A stretch of DNA of 64,000 nt from Mesostigma viride (taxonomy: Eukaryota; Streptophyta; Mesostigmatophyceae; Mesostigmatales; Mesostigmataceae): positions 1,506,590 to 1,570,589 of the forward strand of contig RPFO01000132.1 in assembly GCA_009746045.1 (NCBI GenBank), written 5' to 3'. Below the pieces are notes generated by a model, which was not told the origin of the DNA, did not search any database, and saw nothing but the letters and a program-made list of their open reading frames with translations. A program made the position numbers and the translations under genes. Positions 11,268 through 20,545 of this stretch are shown one piece after another (positions within the stretch are counted from its first letter, which is position 1; the number at the start of each line of letters is the position of its first letter).

Positions 11268-12647
11268 CCAGGTTGTGAAATACGTGCGTATTGTCAAAAT
11301 AAATACGGCAATACGCGTTTTTTGGGCCCCGACGTATTATACGCGTATTTGGTCCCGAATACGTGATTTGGACTTGGGCAATTTTCGAGGTTCGAGCCGG
11401 GGCAGTGCTTGGCGCGAGGCCAGCCGGAACGTGGCGCGGCGCCTACCTCCCCCAAGATCTTCTACTATGCAAACTAGGCTCGATTACTACGAACTAGGCT
11501 TTTCGTCAGTCCTGAGTCAAGTCACTCCAGTTCATAATGACTTGTGCAAGAATAACCTTACTGACTGACTGACATAATGACTTGGCAGTTGGCAAGCTAA
11601 CTGAAATTTCCATACACGGAGAGAGTGCCAGCAATATGAAAATGCCAGCTGTGTTGGGAACGTGTGGCACGTAATATAGCATGTATGATGAATATTGCAT
11701 GGCGGTGTGCCATCGGATTTTGTGCTAGTTGTCAAACGTGTTTTCGCAGCCATGCCACACAAAGTGCCGGAGCATAACTTTGTAGAAAAAAAGACCGTCG
11801 CGGTGAAGGATGCTCTGGGGAATACGGTTTCGCAGGTCAAGTTTAGCTGCTCATTTTGCGGCCACAATTTTACCAGTGGCGATGGCAAGCAGATCAGTGC
11901 GACCAGGATGCGCGCACATTTTGCGAGCATCACAGGGCAGGGCATAGACGCCTGCCCTGACGCAAAGATTGGGCAGAAACGGAAGCTAGAATTCCAGGAG
12001 TTGTGGGCAAGAAGGCCGGGCTGAAGGCGAAGAAGCAGCGGCACCTGAGCTTCAGGGCAGTGGCGGAGAGCGGCCAGGGCCTTGCTTCGGGGTCGGCCAT
12101 TGCAGGTGATCCTCGCCAGCAGACAATCACGAGGTTTGTGAACCCCACAAACGAAGAGGAGTGCCAGCTCCTGGTGGCCAACTTCTTTGTTGAGAACGCA
12201 ATTTCCTTTCACGCGGCTCAGAGCCGCTCTTTCAAGGCGATGATTTCCGGCCTGAGTCAGTACAAAGGGCTGATCACTGCTCCCAGTCGGTGGCTGCTGG
12301 CAGGCAAACTTCTTCAGAAGCCGAAAAGACAAGGCAATTAGTTATTCATTCATGACCCATTTTGATATAGGATGATCAGATTTGATAGCTCGTTGTCTCA
12401 TTCATGCATGGTAATGGTTGTCAGTGTTCTGACTTGACTGCACCTTGCCATGAGTGGTAACCATATTGCATAACTATACCCTAAAGCCTCAAACCCAAAA
12501 GGCCCATTCATAACCATGCTCTAAAGGCCGAATTGCACACTGTCGTATTTTGCCGTATTCAAGCCGACGTATTCTGCCGGGGTCTACGTATATACCCGTG
12601 TTTTGGAGGCCGACGTATTTGACGTACCGACGTATTTCACAACCTGG
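11268..12647 (+). mobile_element. hAT element, internally deleted
   Basis: 1380 bp with perfect 18-bp terminal inverted repeats CCAGGTTGTGAAATACGT / ACGTATTTCACAACCTGG and an 8-bp target duplication TAGAGCGA (11260-11267, 12648-12655), the hAT hallmark. Its left subterminal region resembles that of the hAT at 42457 (TACGCGTATTT, ACTTGGACTT), so it belongs to a family also present outside the viral segment. Confidence 0.92.
11752..12341 (+). pseudogene. hAT transposase N-terminal fragment (BED zinc finger)
   Basis: From ATG 11752: KFSCSFCGHNFTSGDG... RMRAHFASITGQGIDACP is a BED-type zinc finger (C-x2-C ... H). A one-base shift near 12000 leads to the second frame with QQTITRFVNPTNEEECQLLV and ANFFVENAISFHAAQSRSFK, the usual start of a hAT transposase after the BED finger. 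The catalytic RNase H-like core and dimerisation domain are absent, so the copy is non-autonomous. Confidence 0.8.
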
Positions 12648-13487
12648 TAGAGCGACAAGAAATTCCAACAGGGTGGTCGCTATCAAACGAAGGGAGAAAG
12701 TATCCGTTAAACTTCGTAGTTGAGCCAAGTTATTTTGAAGGTGGTCTAAAGAACGTGTTTGTGGAGTTTCTTGATGGCTATAAAACTCCACTGAGCATGG
12801 GAAATTTGCACCTGGGTCAACTTATACCTTCAAAGACAAAAGATGGCGCTTTGTATTATGAAAAATTTTACATAAACGCGTCGCCACACGCGCGTCGACC
12901 ATTCGCCTCAGAGGAAGAAAGTACGTCCGTTAAAGGGTTGGGAAAAGAGATGTTTCGTTTCGGCACGGAGCTCAACCGGCTATCTTTGTCAGACCCCGTG
13001 AACGGTAAGGTCAGACTTACCGCATCCGGAGGAAATCCATACCCAATTTTTCCTGGAACAGATGATGAGGCGTTAGCCCTAATACGCAAATATCCAGTCA
13101 CGAGGGAGGGTTGGGAACAAGAGATGGTGCCGCGCCTACCCCAGAATGACAACAGACGTTTTCGAACCGAGATGATGATGCTTGCAAGCAGCATAAATAA
13201 CAATCAGAGACTTGTAGACTACTACAAGACCCTGAGGATGGAGGTGTCTGATCATTCCAATGGCATGCAGGTGGAAATGGAGTCAACTCCCGACAAAATC
13301 ATCAGGGCGTGCACAGGCCACAGGTGCACAAACCAACACTGCGTCCGCCCCAGGGGCCACTGCGGGGTATGGAACTTTAGGAATAAGCGGTGGTGCGCAA
13401 ACCCGTTGCAACCTAGATGCATAGGATACTGCACGAGGCATCTGCGCAAATAAATGGCGCGATCCATGCATGCGTAAGAGGGAAAAT

Positions 13488-14081
13488 TTATGCAGACCGC
13501 TCAAAGCCTGTCCTCGATGCCCGCTTCCGCTCCCTGTCCTTCTCGCGAAGCGCCTCCAAAGCAACCGTGGACAGGGATGCCCTCCAATCCCGTTTGCGCT
13601 TGTTGTCCTTCGCGCGGCGTTCCTCGGGAGTTTTGCGGATGGCAGCCATTGCCAGCTCTGCCTCGACAAGCTTCGCCTGCGCGGTGTCAGCCTCGATAAA
13701 TTTCTCCTTTTCGCGGATGCGGGCATCGATCAAAAGGCGTTCTTCGCGCATTGATAACAATCTGCACGCCTCGGCCTTGTGCCAAATTTCCGCGTATGCG
13801 CGCACCATTTCCGGTGTCTTGAGGCAGGTAGCAGACAGGACCATTTTAGTGAAGGATCCGAGGTCGGGGAATTCCACGCCACCGAAAAAGAAGCTCGAGC
13901 TGAGGCGAGGTTCACGATTGGCAGCCGAACCGCCTGACACCTTGTGGTGGACTGGACACGGACAGGAGGTGCCAAAGCCTGGGGGCAGGACGTCGGGCGT
14001 TAAGGCATCCTCGCGAGTTTCACCGCTGGTCTGTCGGGCAGCCATCATTGAACTCTCGGCGTCTGCAGAAGGGTTTTCCAT
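13488..14081 (-). CDS. Unknown viral protein, basic coiled-coil C-terminus
   Basis: 197 aa from ATG 14081 (MENPSADAESSMMAARQTSG). The frame stays open upstream to about 14234 without a better ATG. The middle reads SSSFFFGGVEFPDLGSFTKM; residues about 110-180 are rich in Ala, Glu, Arg and Lys with heptad-like spacing (AQAKLVEAELAMAAIRKTPE), followed by a highly basic tail (KRKRDW, KDRERKRASR). It could be a DNA-binding or structural protein; I do not recognise it. It converges with the Cys-rich gene, with 34 bp between stops. Confidence 0.6.
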   Translation of the reverse strand: MENPSADAESSMMAARQTSGETREDALTPDVLPPGFGTSCPCPVHHKVSGGSAANREPRLSSSFFFGGVEFPDLGSFTKMVLSATCLKTPEMVRAYAEIWHKAEACRLLSMREERLLIDARIREKEKFIEADTAQAKLVEAELAMAAIRKTPEERRAKDNKRKRDWRASLSTVALEALREKDRERKRASRTGFERSA

Positions 14082-14529
14082 GGTTCGCAAATGACCCGAG
14101 TCTTTTGTACAGAGGACAGGCGCGTTGCGGGAGGCGGAGTCGTTGATGCATAGTGCACGTGTTCGCGCGACTTTTGTGATCCTGTCTTCTGTCCGCTTGA
14201 CGCGCACACGTGTCAGTAGAAATCGACCTGACAAACCGGGCGTATAGTGTCAGCACTAGAAAAAAGTGGCGTCGCTATTTTTCCGTTAGAAATCTTGAAC
14301 CGTCAAAGCGTCCCACCGGCCGGTGGCACACGTGTCAGTGGAAGCCGCAAAAGTGTGTGACACGCGGCAGAGCCTCGACGGGAGGCGGAATTTTTGCACC
14401 GTGAGGGGAACGGCGCTCATATATCGCGGGGAACAAACAGTTTATTGAAGTATTTAGGAGGTTCATCGTCAAGCGCCATCACAACTCGCCCGACCCAGCA
14501 AAACATCTATTAGACATCCTAACTTTTCC

Positions 14530-15284
14530 ATGTCAGGCATCACTGATACGCTAGAGATTGACGGTCGACCGTGTTCCTGGTCTAAAAACGAGCCTGAGTC
14601 TGTTGAACCACGCAAGAACGCGCGCGACAACGCCGACCACTCGAAGATGGCGCCAGCGGGGTCGTGCCCCGCAAACCAGGCGAACGCGTCGAGCCGCCCG
14701 CCCAAAATCTCGACCGTGCTATCCAAGCGCGAAGAGGCATTCCAGAGCCTGATTTTGCGCCCTCTTGTCTATGTCCCAGGGCACATAATCGACCATGTGT
14801 CATCCAACTTGTATGAAAATGCCAACGAGTTTTCGAGGGGAGACAATGCTGCTACCTTCCTTGTCTCATACGCGGTGTACGAGCAGTCGCCATTGATCAG
14901 ACGCATGTTGGTGCAGACGGCATGCCCTTTCATTGTCGAAAGACAGGTTTCCACGTGCATGAAGACCTTTACGTCAGGCGCATTTTGCAAACTGTACAGA
15001 GCCCTTTTTCCAGCGACTGCTTTGAGTTCATCGTTTTCAAGAACGGAGAGCTGTGCATGGCGGATCACGTCCAACAGACGGTGGATCACGTCCAACAGAC
15101 ACTGATCTCATCATTCGGCAGCATTCGTGACACGGCCGACGGGTACTACTGGAACAATTTCGATGAACAACGGCTGAACCGGGAGACTGACACGTATGAT
15201 GAAGCCTTAAGCAAGGCGGCCTCCGCCGTTCTCGCGTACTGCGAGTTGTACTTTCCGCCCTCGCACCGTGTCAGGTTGACGTAG
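14530..15284 (+). pseudogene. Unknown viral gene with a frameshift
   Basis: Frame 1 from ATG 14530 reads through ILRPLVYVPGHIIDHVSSNL, then VSYAVYEQSPLIRRMLVQTA and CKLYRALF, then degenerates. The next frame continues the sense with DCFEFIVFKNGELCMADHVQ and GYYWNNFDEQRLNRETDTYD to the stop at 15284. The switch is at a run of five T (15005-15009), so a one-base indel is likely. A perfect-but-one 18-bp tandem duplication (ggatcacgtccaacagac) sits at 15061-15096. Family unknown. Confidence 0.6.
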
Positions 15285-15295
15285 TTTTAACACTA

Positions 15296-15884
15296 CTACG
15301 ATGCAAACCGTAGCCCACCCATCCCATTTGTGATTTTGAGGATGTTGAATGACCGGGCATAAATGGTGATCACGCCCTTTGGCAGGTTGGTGCCTATACC
15401 CTTTAATACCAATTTGACCGAATCCAATCGTGAAAAGTTGATCGAACCTGTCGGCTTCCAATCCTCTGGCTTCAAGGCAAACGGGATGACGTACACGTGC
15501 CTGTCACTCGGAATGCGCGTGTGCGCCTCAAGAGGCAAGTAGTAGGAGAAGTAGATAGGGCCGCGGCCTTCGCCGAACATCTGCTGCGAGTTCAGTGTCA
15601 GGTTGGCCGTGGAAAACAGGTGTCCGTCAGGGTTGTTCTTGTTGGTAAAGTTCCATACAGATTGCGTCGGGTCCGGTGACATGGCTGGGTCTGTCAGACG
15701 TTCGTCGGCTTTGTAGAAGAAAATTAGCTCCTTGACAGGGTGGGAAAAGGGCAGCGTGATGGTTTCTAGATCCGTTTTCTCGACAAAGTGATCGTACTGC
15801 TGCGTGGCAGTGATGAGGTACTCGTGCGCGCTCGTCGCAAACTGCCGGCGTTCAAAGTCATCCAGGTACACGTAGCGAACCCGT
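15296..15884 (-). pseudogene. NCLDV major capsid protein, C-terminal jelly-roll fragment
   Basis: About 195 codons on the minus strand, starting where the right inverted arm ends. It reads LDDFERRQFATSAHEYLITA, then LPFSHPVKELIFFYKADE, later VYVIPFALKPEDWKPTGSIN, FSRLDSVKLVLKG and the end YARSFNILKITNGMGGLRFA. H-PVKELIF, PFAL-PE--PTGSINFSR-D and Y-R--N-L+I--GMGGL-F are the classic C-terminal jelly-roll motifs of NCLDV double jelly-roll capsid proteins. The N-terminal jelly roll is missing, cut at 15885. No internal stop, so decay in this part is slight. Confidence 0.85.
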
Positions 15885-16780
15885 GATCAGCGCTCCTGTG
15901 CGATGGTAAAAAAAATTTGGTCGCAGGCCATGCCCAGCCAAGACCCCTTGTACTGAGCTCGCCATGTCAACAAGCCGACAACATGAAGGCACATTATTAT
16001 CCTGCGCTCTTCGTTGTCAAGAGCAGCGTCAAAGCTGTGTGCAATCGCAAGGCCAACCAGGCAAGCTAGCTCACGAAAGCTCTTGTTATCCGTGATACGC
16101 ATCATCAGGGTATGCGCAAGGCGTACAAAACCAAACACGGTCTTGGGCGTGTCTGTGTACAGGCGCACCAGCTGAGAACGCGTGTCGCCAAAGACCTTGC
16201 TGGCTTCTAGGACAGCCTCCACGTGGCCTTCCATGAGCACAAGACGGCCTGACAGACCTGAAAATGACGCTAGCTTGTCTAGCAGCCTTGTAAGCAGGGT
16301 GTGCGAAGTGCTGTCACTGACGGCATTCATGTCCCTCTCTGCCCTGTCCATGTACATAGAACACCACGTCGTTGTAGATATGTCACGGGTGCCATTAATG
16401 AAGTCATAACGGAAGACCACCGCCGGCTGAAAAAAGCTATTCTCTATCGCAATGGAGCTCAAAAAACTCCAAACACCCTCCGCACGCCCTGACAACACAG
16501 TGTCATAAAACGCAAGCTTAGCCTGTATTGAAGGCCTCAGTGTCGACTGAAGATGCTTGTCCACTGTGCTGAGACGAGAAGAAGTTTCGAGGTCGAGAGT
16601 TTCTCCCACAATGGCTAAGACTGTGTCCGTCAGCCACATCCTGCAAAAAAGCAAAGACAGGTGTGGGCGACCGCCACGCTCGAAAAATGTTAGACGAAAT
16701 GGCTACGTTCGCAGAAAGCCGCTTACCAAGACGGTTCGGTTAAACAACCTCAAACGACGTTTCATCCACCCGATAAATAT
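15885..16780 (-). repeat. Right arm of 896-bp inverted repeat
   Basis: Reverse complement of the left arm (8477-10719 minus insertion). It ends abruptly in the capsid gene on the inner side and at ccgataaatat on the outer side. Confidence 0.93.
15887..16639 (-). CDS. Arm gene, right copy (intact, unknown function)
   Basis: 250 aa from ATG 16639 (MWLTDTVLAIVGETLDLETS) to the TGA shared with the left copy. The first 40 residues, with V-L-AIV-ETLDLE-SSRLSTV-K-L, loosely resemble an F-box helix pattern; the rest is mostly helical, with no motif I know (RYDFINGTRDISTTTWCSMY; GLAIAHSFDAALDNEERRI). A pyrimidine-rich stretch ending TTTGCAG lies just before the ATG in both arms and could be a 3' splice site of an upstream intron. 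Complete, unlike its neighbours. Confidence 0.75.
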   Translation of the reverse strand: MWLTDTVLAIVGETLDLETSSRLSTVDKHLQSTLRPSIQAKLAFYDTVLSGRAEGVWSFLSSIAIENSFFQPAVVFRYDFINGTRDISTTTWCSMYMDRAERDMNAVSDSTSHTLLTRLLDKLASFSGLSGRLVLMEGHVEAVLEASKVFGDTRSQLVRLYTDTPKTVFGFVRLAHTLMMRITDNKSFRELACLVGLAIAHSFDAALDNEERRIIMCLHVVGLLTWRAQYKGSWLGMACDQIFFTIAQER

Positions 16781-17182
16781 CGCGTCACACCTGTCCCTTG
16801 AAAACAAATCAACAAAGGCTGTTCCTCTATAATAACAGTATGATAACGTAAGGCCGCGTGAATTGTTACTCGTGACATGTGGACTACGAGAACTCTTCAC
16901 TGACCTCTGCCTCCCGGATGCGCGCGTTTCCATTCGAGCAGTCATAAAGCCTTGCAAAAACGTTTCTGCCCGGCGAATAATAAATTATCACTTGCGATAA
17001 ATATTGTTGCAGCCAGCCCGAATTCGCATGAAATCCTACACCTTGCCAACACGCAAGGAATTATAAAAGATGCGTCGATCCCTCGTTTTTCTAACGCAAG
17101 ACTCTTTGCCCTCCTTGCGTGTAAAAAGCAAGTGCCGCAGCACCGAAATACCCGAAGTTGCGGGCGGATCCACGGAACTACG

Positions 17183-17293
17183 GTTTGGCGCCGCGCCGGG
17201 TCGCACAAATATCCAGTGTGGCGTACGGATCCACATGACTTTGTTTGGCGCCGCGCCAGTTGCTCAGGCGCGCGTCTCTTCATTTGGCGCCAG
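17183..17293. promoter_or_regulatory. Triplicated TTTGGCGCC motif upstream of the primase
   Basis: gtttggcgccgcgcc occurs at about 17182 and 17242, and a variant atttggcgccaggcg at 17282. The first two also follow a shared ggatccac. They lie 140-245 bp upstream of the primase ATG. Could be regulatory or just a degenerate repeat; nothing else supports a function. Confidence 0.3.
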
Positions 17294-17426
17294 GCGTTGC
17301 GTCTAAAAATGCAGACGACGCGAGCTTCACCACCAAAACTCGGTAACGCATCCCGCTCTCCGTCTGACGAAATGCCTTCATAGCGTGCAGCACCCAAAAT
17401 CCGATGACGATGTCCTGACCCCGCGA

Positions 17427-18086
17427 ATGGACAAGGAAAAGTGGCAGCCGCCTGGATATTCGGCAGCGACCAAGTGGCTCGCAAATCGAAGACAATTTGT
17501 GGGGAACGACGAGGAGTATTCGCATCTTTTGCTGGATGGATTCAGGGGTGGAAAAGCGTATGTGGACCGCGAGGACATGTGGGATTTTTACAAAGCGGTT
17601 TGCGAGGATGGGACGCGAAACACCAGAAATTTTATTGTAGAGCAGAAACCTCTTAATTCACCGTTCCCAATGTTTTTCGACCTTGATTGCGTGGACGACA
17701 AGGATCTGGGTGGTGTCATCATTGAATCGTGGCTGCCTGCGATTCAGGCAGCACTCTCAGAGTGCCTTCCTGGGAAGGAAAACTCTCTCATGGTTGTGTG
17801 CCGGGCCCCGAAAAAGGTTACCAAGACAGGAAAAGTCAAGACTGGCTTTCACATTCATTTCCCATCTCTTCCCGTCGACACAGAGCGAGCCATGCTCTTG
17901 CGGTCTGTGGTGGTGGAGAAACTGGAACAGCAGTTCGGACCCAGGGACGAGTCAAACCCCTGGGCAACAGTTCTGGACCCTTCGGTGCTGCTCGACAACG
18001 GTATTCGCGTCCCAAACACGGGCAAGGGGTGGGAAGGCTGTCTCGCCAGGGTGTGCCAGAATTATTGTAAATTTTTCAAAGTCTGA
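17427..18086 (+). pseudogene. NCLDV-type AEP primase domain, truncated
   Basis: 219 codons from ATG 17427 (MDKEKWQPPGYSAATKWLAN). FPMFFDLDCVDDKD carries the DxD metal-binding pair of archaeo-eukaryotic primases, KTGFHIHFPSLPVD is the sxH-like motif, and VLDPSVLLDNGIRVPNTGKG matches the third AEP motif region. This arrangement is typical of the primase half of NCLDV primase-helicases. The helicase part is absent: coding sense fades just before the DIRS resumes at about 18117. In life it would make RNA primers for viral DNA replication. Confidence 0.8.
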
Positions 18087-18116
18087 AAGGGCAACAAGGG
18101 GTCGGTTTGCTAGGAT

Positions 18117-18605
18117 CTAGCACACCCTCCGCCTCGGCCCTGCCAGACCTACGCTAGTCGACCACACACTAGGAAGCCCTTGGTAGTCCCACCACCACTC
18201 GGGCACCTCGATGGAGTAGTATGACACGAGGTCGCTCTTGGCGCAGTAGCACCAGCCCTTGATGTAGACCTCCACGAGGATGCCCAGGTGGGGGAGCAGG
18301 ATCTTGGGGGGGTCCACCCACAGCAGGTTGCCCAGCTTCCTGTTGACGATGAACCGTAGCTCACCCACCCCCTTGGCCACTCCAAAGCAGCCATCCACCC
18401 ACTTGGGCCGCCTCTCCCGGAACGTCACCATGCCCACGCCCGCTGCCCGGGTGATGAGCTTGCCCCATTCAGCCATGGAGCATCCCCGGCTGGGCTTGGG
18501 CACATTCCAATACCTTGCGCTCGCCGCGACCGCTGACTTGATGCAGTTCTCTTCGCTGGCATATATATCCCGCCAGCTCGGCCGCATAGCCAACAGGTCG
18601 AGCAC
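18117..18605 (-). pseudogene. DIRS reverse transcriptase, N-terminal part
   Basis: Minus-strand frame containing GELRFIVNRKLGNLLWVDPP, LLPHLGILVEVYIKGWCYCA and KSDLVSYYSIEVPEWWWDYQ, then G. The KSDL-S-Y--I pattern is the first catalytic Asp region of DIRS-type RTs. A frameshift near the end lets QGFLVCGRLA follow. The sequence stops at the viral junction; the RT continues at 8275 on the same strand. Frames just upstream (18606-19000) are broken. Confidence 0.7.
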
Positions 18606-19000
18606 CGTGCCTTACCCGCCACCTCCGCCTTCGGCAAACTCACCGCGTCCGCGCGCAGTTGTCCATACTTATTCTGCTTCCCATATATTGCATCAGCACC
18701 TTCTGCTCCTGGCCTGTCGCAACGCCCCCTACGCGGCGACTGTGCCAGGTGCAGTGCTTCTTGACCCTCGCTAGGGCCTCCTCCCTCCCCTGAGAGCACG
18801 CCCCTCTAGGACTAGGAGGAGGGTCTGCCCCCCCCCCCACAGCCAACTAAGCCAACGCACTACCTTGCATTGCAGCGTGTACTCGCGGTGGCGGCGCGTG
18901 GCACGTTGTCGCTGGCGTGCCGATCTCACCCTGCCCCACGCGGTGTACGCTGGCCTAAGTGGGTATGGCAGCGGGAAAAGGGAGCGGTCCCGCTGGGATT

Positions 19001-20205
19001 CTATTTCCCTACTTGTTGGGCCTTGCTGAGCTTGTCCAAGAGGATCGCAGTTTGGAGAGCTGCCTTGACAGCCGGGGTGGCTGATAGTGCAGCCTCCTCC
19101 CCCACTGGCAGGAGGTGGCTGGCCACCTTCCACCCCCCCCGTCCTTGCCCCTCCACCTGCAGCAAGGCCTCCACCACCCTCATTAGGTACTCCATGCCCA
19201 CAAGCTCCCCGGCTGCTGAGCCCAGCTCCTTGAGAAGGATGTCCGTGGCCAATGCAATGTTCATGACAATTTTCCTGTTCTCCATGTTCCGCCAACTTCC
19301 AGGCTTGACTGTCATGACCCACGACCGGATTCCCATCCCATTGTCGCTAGCGTCCTCCAACACCCCCGGCAGCACCCACTCCAAAATCCGATATTTCACG
19401 CTCTTGGCTCGGCTCGGCAGCGCCACCCCTTTCGAGGCCTTGAAGTGGCTTCCCGCCCCCTCCATTCCTCCCAGCGCTGCCTTCAAATCTTGCATGAATT
19501 TCTCGGCTGCGACCTCCCCCTCCTCGTCCTCGTCGTCGTCCTGAATTTTGGTTACCGGAGGTGCCCCAACGAATGTCGCCAACCTCGCTCTCGTTTCCTT
19601 TCCGACAGCCCCCCCACCTGCCGAACTTTTGGCCGTGCCTTCGGCTCGGCCATTTTTCGTTGCGCAGGTGTCGTTGGTGGCAGCGCCGCCGCCTCCTCGT
19701 CCGCCGCGAGATCTGCCACAGCCAGCAGTTTTGTCACCAACGCTTTGTTTGGGTCACGTGCGTCCAACACGTCGGCAATGTCAACGTGATCGGCCAGCAA
19801 CTGCACGACAGACTTCAGCTGGCTCGAGCTCCACGAGCTGGCGTCCGTCACCCAGTCATCGGCACCGAAGACCTGCTCGACTGCCCCCACAGCCTCTGCG
19901 GGGCTGGTGCACTTGACGAGCAGAGTGGCGAGCTGTTTCTTTTTGGCGCATGACTGGCGGCAGCAGCCCGCGGTGTGGGCGTCTCGTCCTCCCCACGCGC
20001 TGCCTGCCTTGCTGTAGCCTTGCGCCCCTTCGGCATTGCTGCTCAGGGCCCAAAATGGCTCCGACAGTAAAGGTTCGTCAAACCAGAGGTTCGTTTCCCC
20101 TGGCTTGCTGTCGCCGCCCTTGTGAAAAGAAAAGAGGCCGACCTTAGCTAGGTGGGTTTGTTTTTTTCCTTCGTGCGTGTCATGCGGCCTTGGCCTGGAC
20201 GGCAT
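19001..20205 (-). pseudogene. DIRS gag-like ORF1 (two overlapping frames)
   Basis: Frame 1 (20205-19552) is 217 codons; frame 2 (19582-19001) is 193 codons starting MATFVGAPPVTKIQDDDEDE. They overlap by 31 bp in different frames, so either a frameshift occurs in translation or one has been mutated. The second has an acidic start, then helices (MQDLKAALGGM; YRILEWVLPGVLEDASDNGM). There is no zinc knuckle. Position between the A1 repeat and the RT is the only argument for a gag role. Confidence 0.5.
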
Positions 20206-20545
20206 TTTTTGCCACGCAAATGTTGCGTCTGAACAAATGACGCAATGTGGCGTTCTAATTGCTTACGTAAGGCTGCCGGGGCTATTAGGTCACATATTGT
20301 GTGAGAGAAAGAATCTAGATCTAGTTAATCACTACGCCATTCACAAAGCAACCTAGACAGTGGCAGGTTTATATCTCAACGGAGCTCCTGCCACCTGGCC
20401 AAGAAAAACTGGCCAAAGCTTTGGCCACGGCCGATCCGGATCAGGCCGCACCGGGCTCGAAAGGTATGTCACGTGAACCCAATAACCTAGCTATAGCGGC
20501 TACCCTTCCATCTCACTATGAAACTATGTTCAGAGAACCACGATT
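20124..20545 (-). repeat. DIRS split repeat A1 (5' end)
   Basis: Direct copy of A2 (5394-5826). Homology ends at ccacgatt, after which the flank (aagatcac...) differs from the B repeat that follows A2. Confidence 0.8.

Larger units (their letters stand above)
11217..13453 (+). pseudogene. Unknown viral gene with Cys-rich C-terminus, split by a hAT element
   Basis: ATG at 11217 gives 17 Lys/Arg/Glu-rich codons, then the hAT insertion (11268-12647 plus 8-bp duplication). The frame resumes at 12656 and runs to TAA at 13453. Without the insertion it is 282 codons with no stop. The final 50 residues hold about nine Cys and several His (RACTGHRCTNQHCVRP... and RWCANPLQPRCIGYCTRH), suggesting a zinc-binding module. 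An A/T-rich region with TATA-like sequence precedes the ATG (11150-11216). I do not recognise the family. Confidence 0.75.
8276..18116. mobile_element. Endogenous NCLDV (giant virus) fragment
   Basis: About 9.8 kb (7.1 kb without the two later transposons) with three NCLDV hallmark gene pieces: A32-type packaging ATPase C-terminus (10717-11055), major capsid C-terminal domain (15296-15884, minus) and AEP primase domain (17427-18086). There are also at least four genes I do not recognise. None of the hallmark genes is complete. Boundaries are set by where the DIRS frames stop, so each is uncertain by tens of bases. Confidence 0.75.
5231..20545 (-). mobile_element. DIRS-type (PAT-like) tyrosine-recombinase retrotransposon, split by viral DNA
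   Basis: Read on the minus strand the order is: A1 repeat (20545-20124), gag-like frames, RT start, [viral insert about 18.1-8.28 kb], RT end, RNase H, tyrosine recombinase, B1 (5961-5825), A2 (5826-5394), B2 (5367-5231). A1 matches A2 and B1 matches B2, which is the split-direct-repeat layout known for PAT-type DIRS elements. The outer edge of B2 is confirmed by a third copy at 50839, where the flank differs. The two coding halves have the same orientation and complementary content, so a single interrupted element is the simplest reading. Two independently truncated copies cannot be fully excluded. Confidence 0.75.

Noticed and set aside
13417..14094. 225-codon plus-strand frame
   Set aside because: Antisense of the minus-strand coiled-coil ORF, which has better composition for a protein.
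16942..17484. 180-codon minus-strand frame upstream of the primase
   Set aside because: No motif, and it overlaps the primase start and the GGCGCC repeats; most likely chance.
8276..18116. Polinton or virophage instead of NCLDV
   Set aside because: No protein-primed polymerase B, retrovirus-type integrase or minor capsid seen; the A32 C-terminus, capsid end GMGGL and AEP primase favour NCLDV, although the fragment is too short to exclude a related group.
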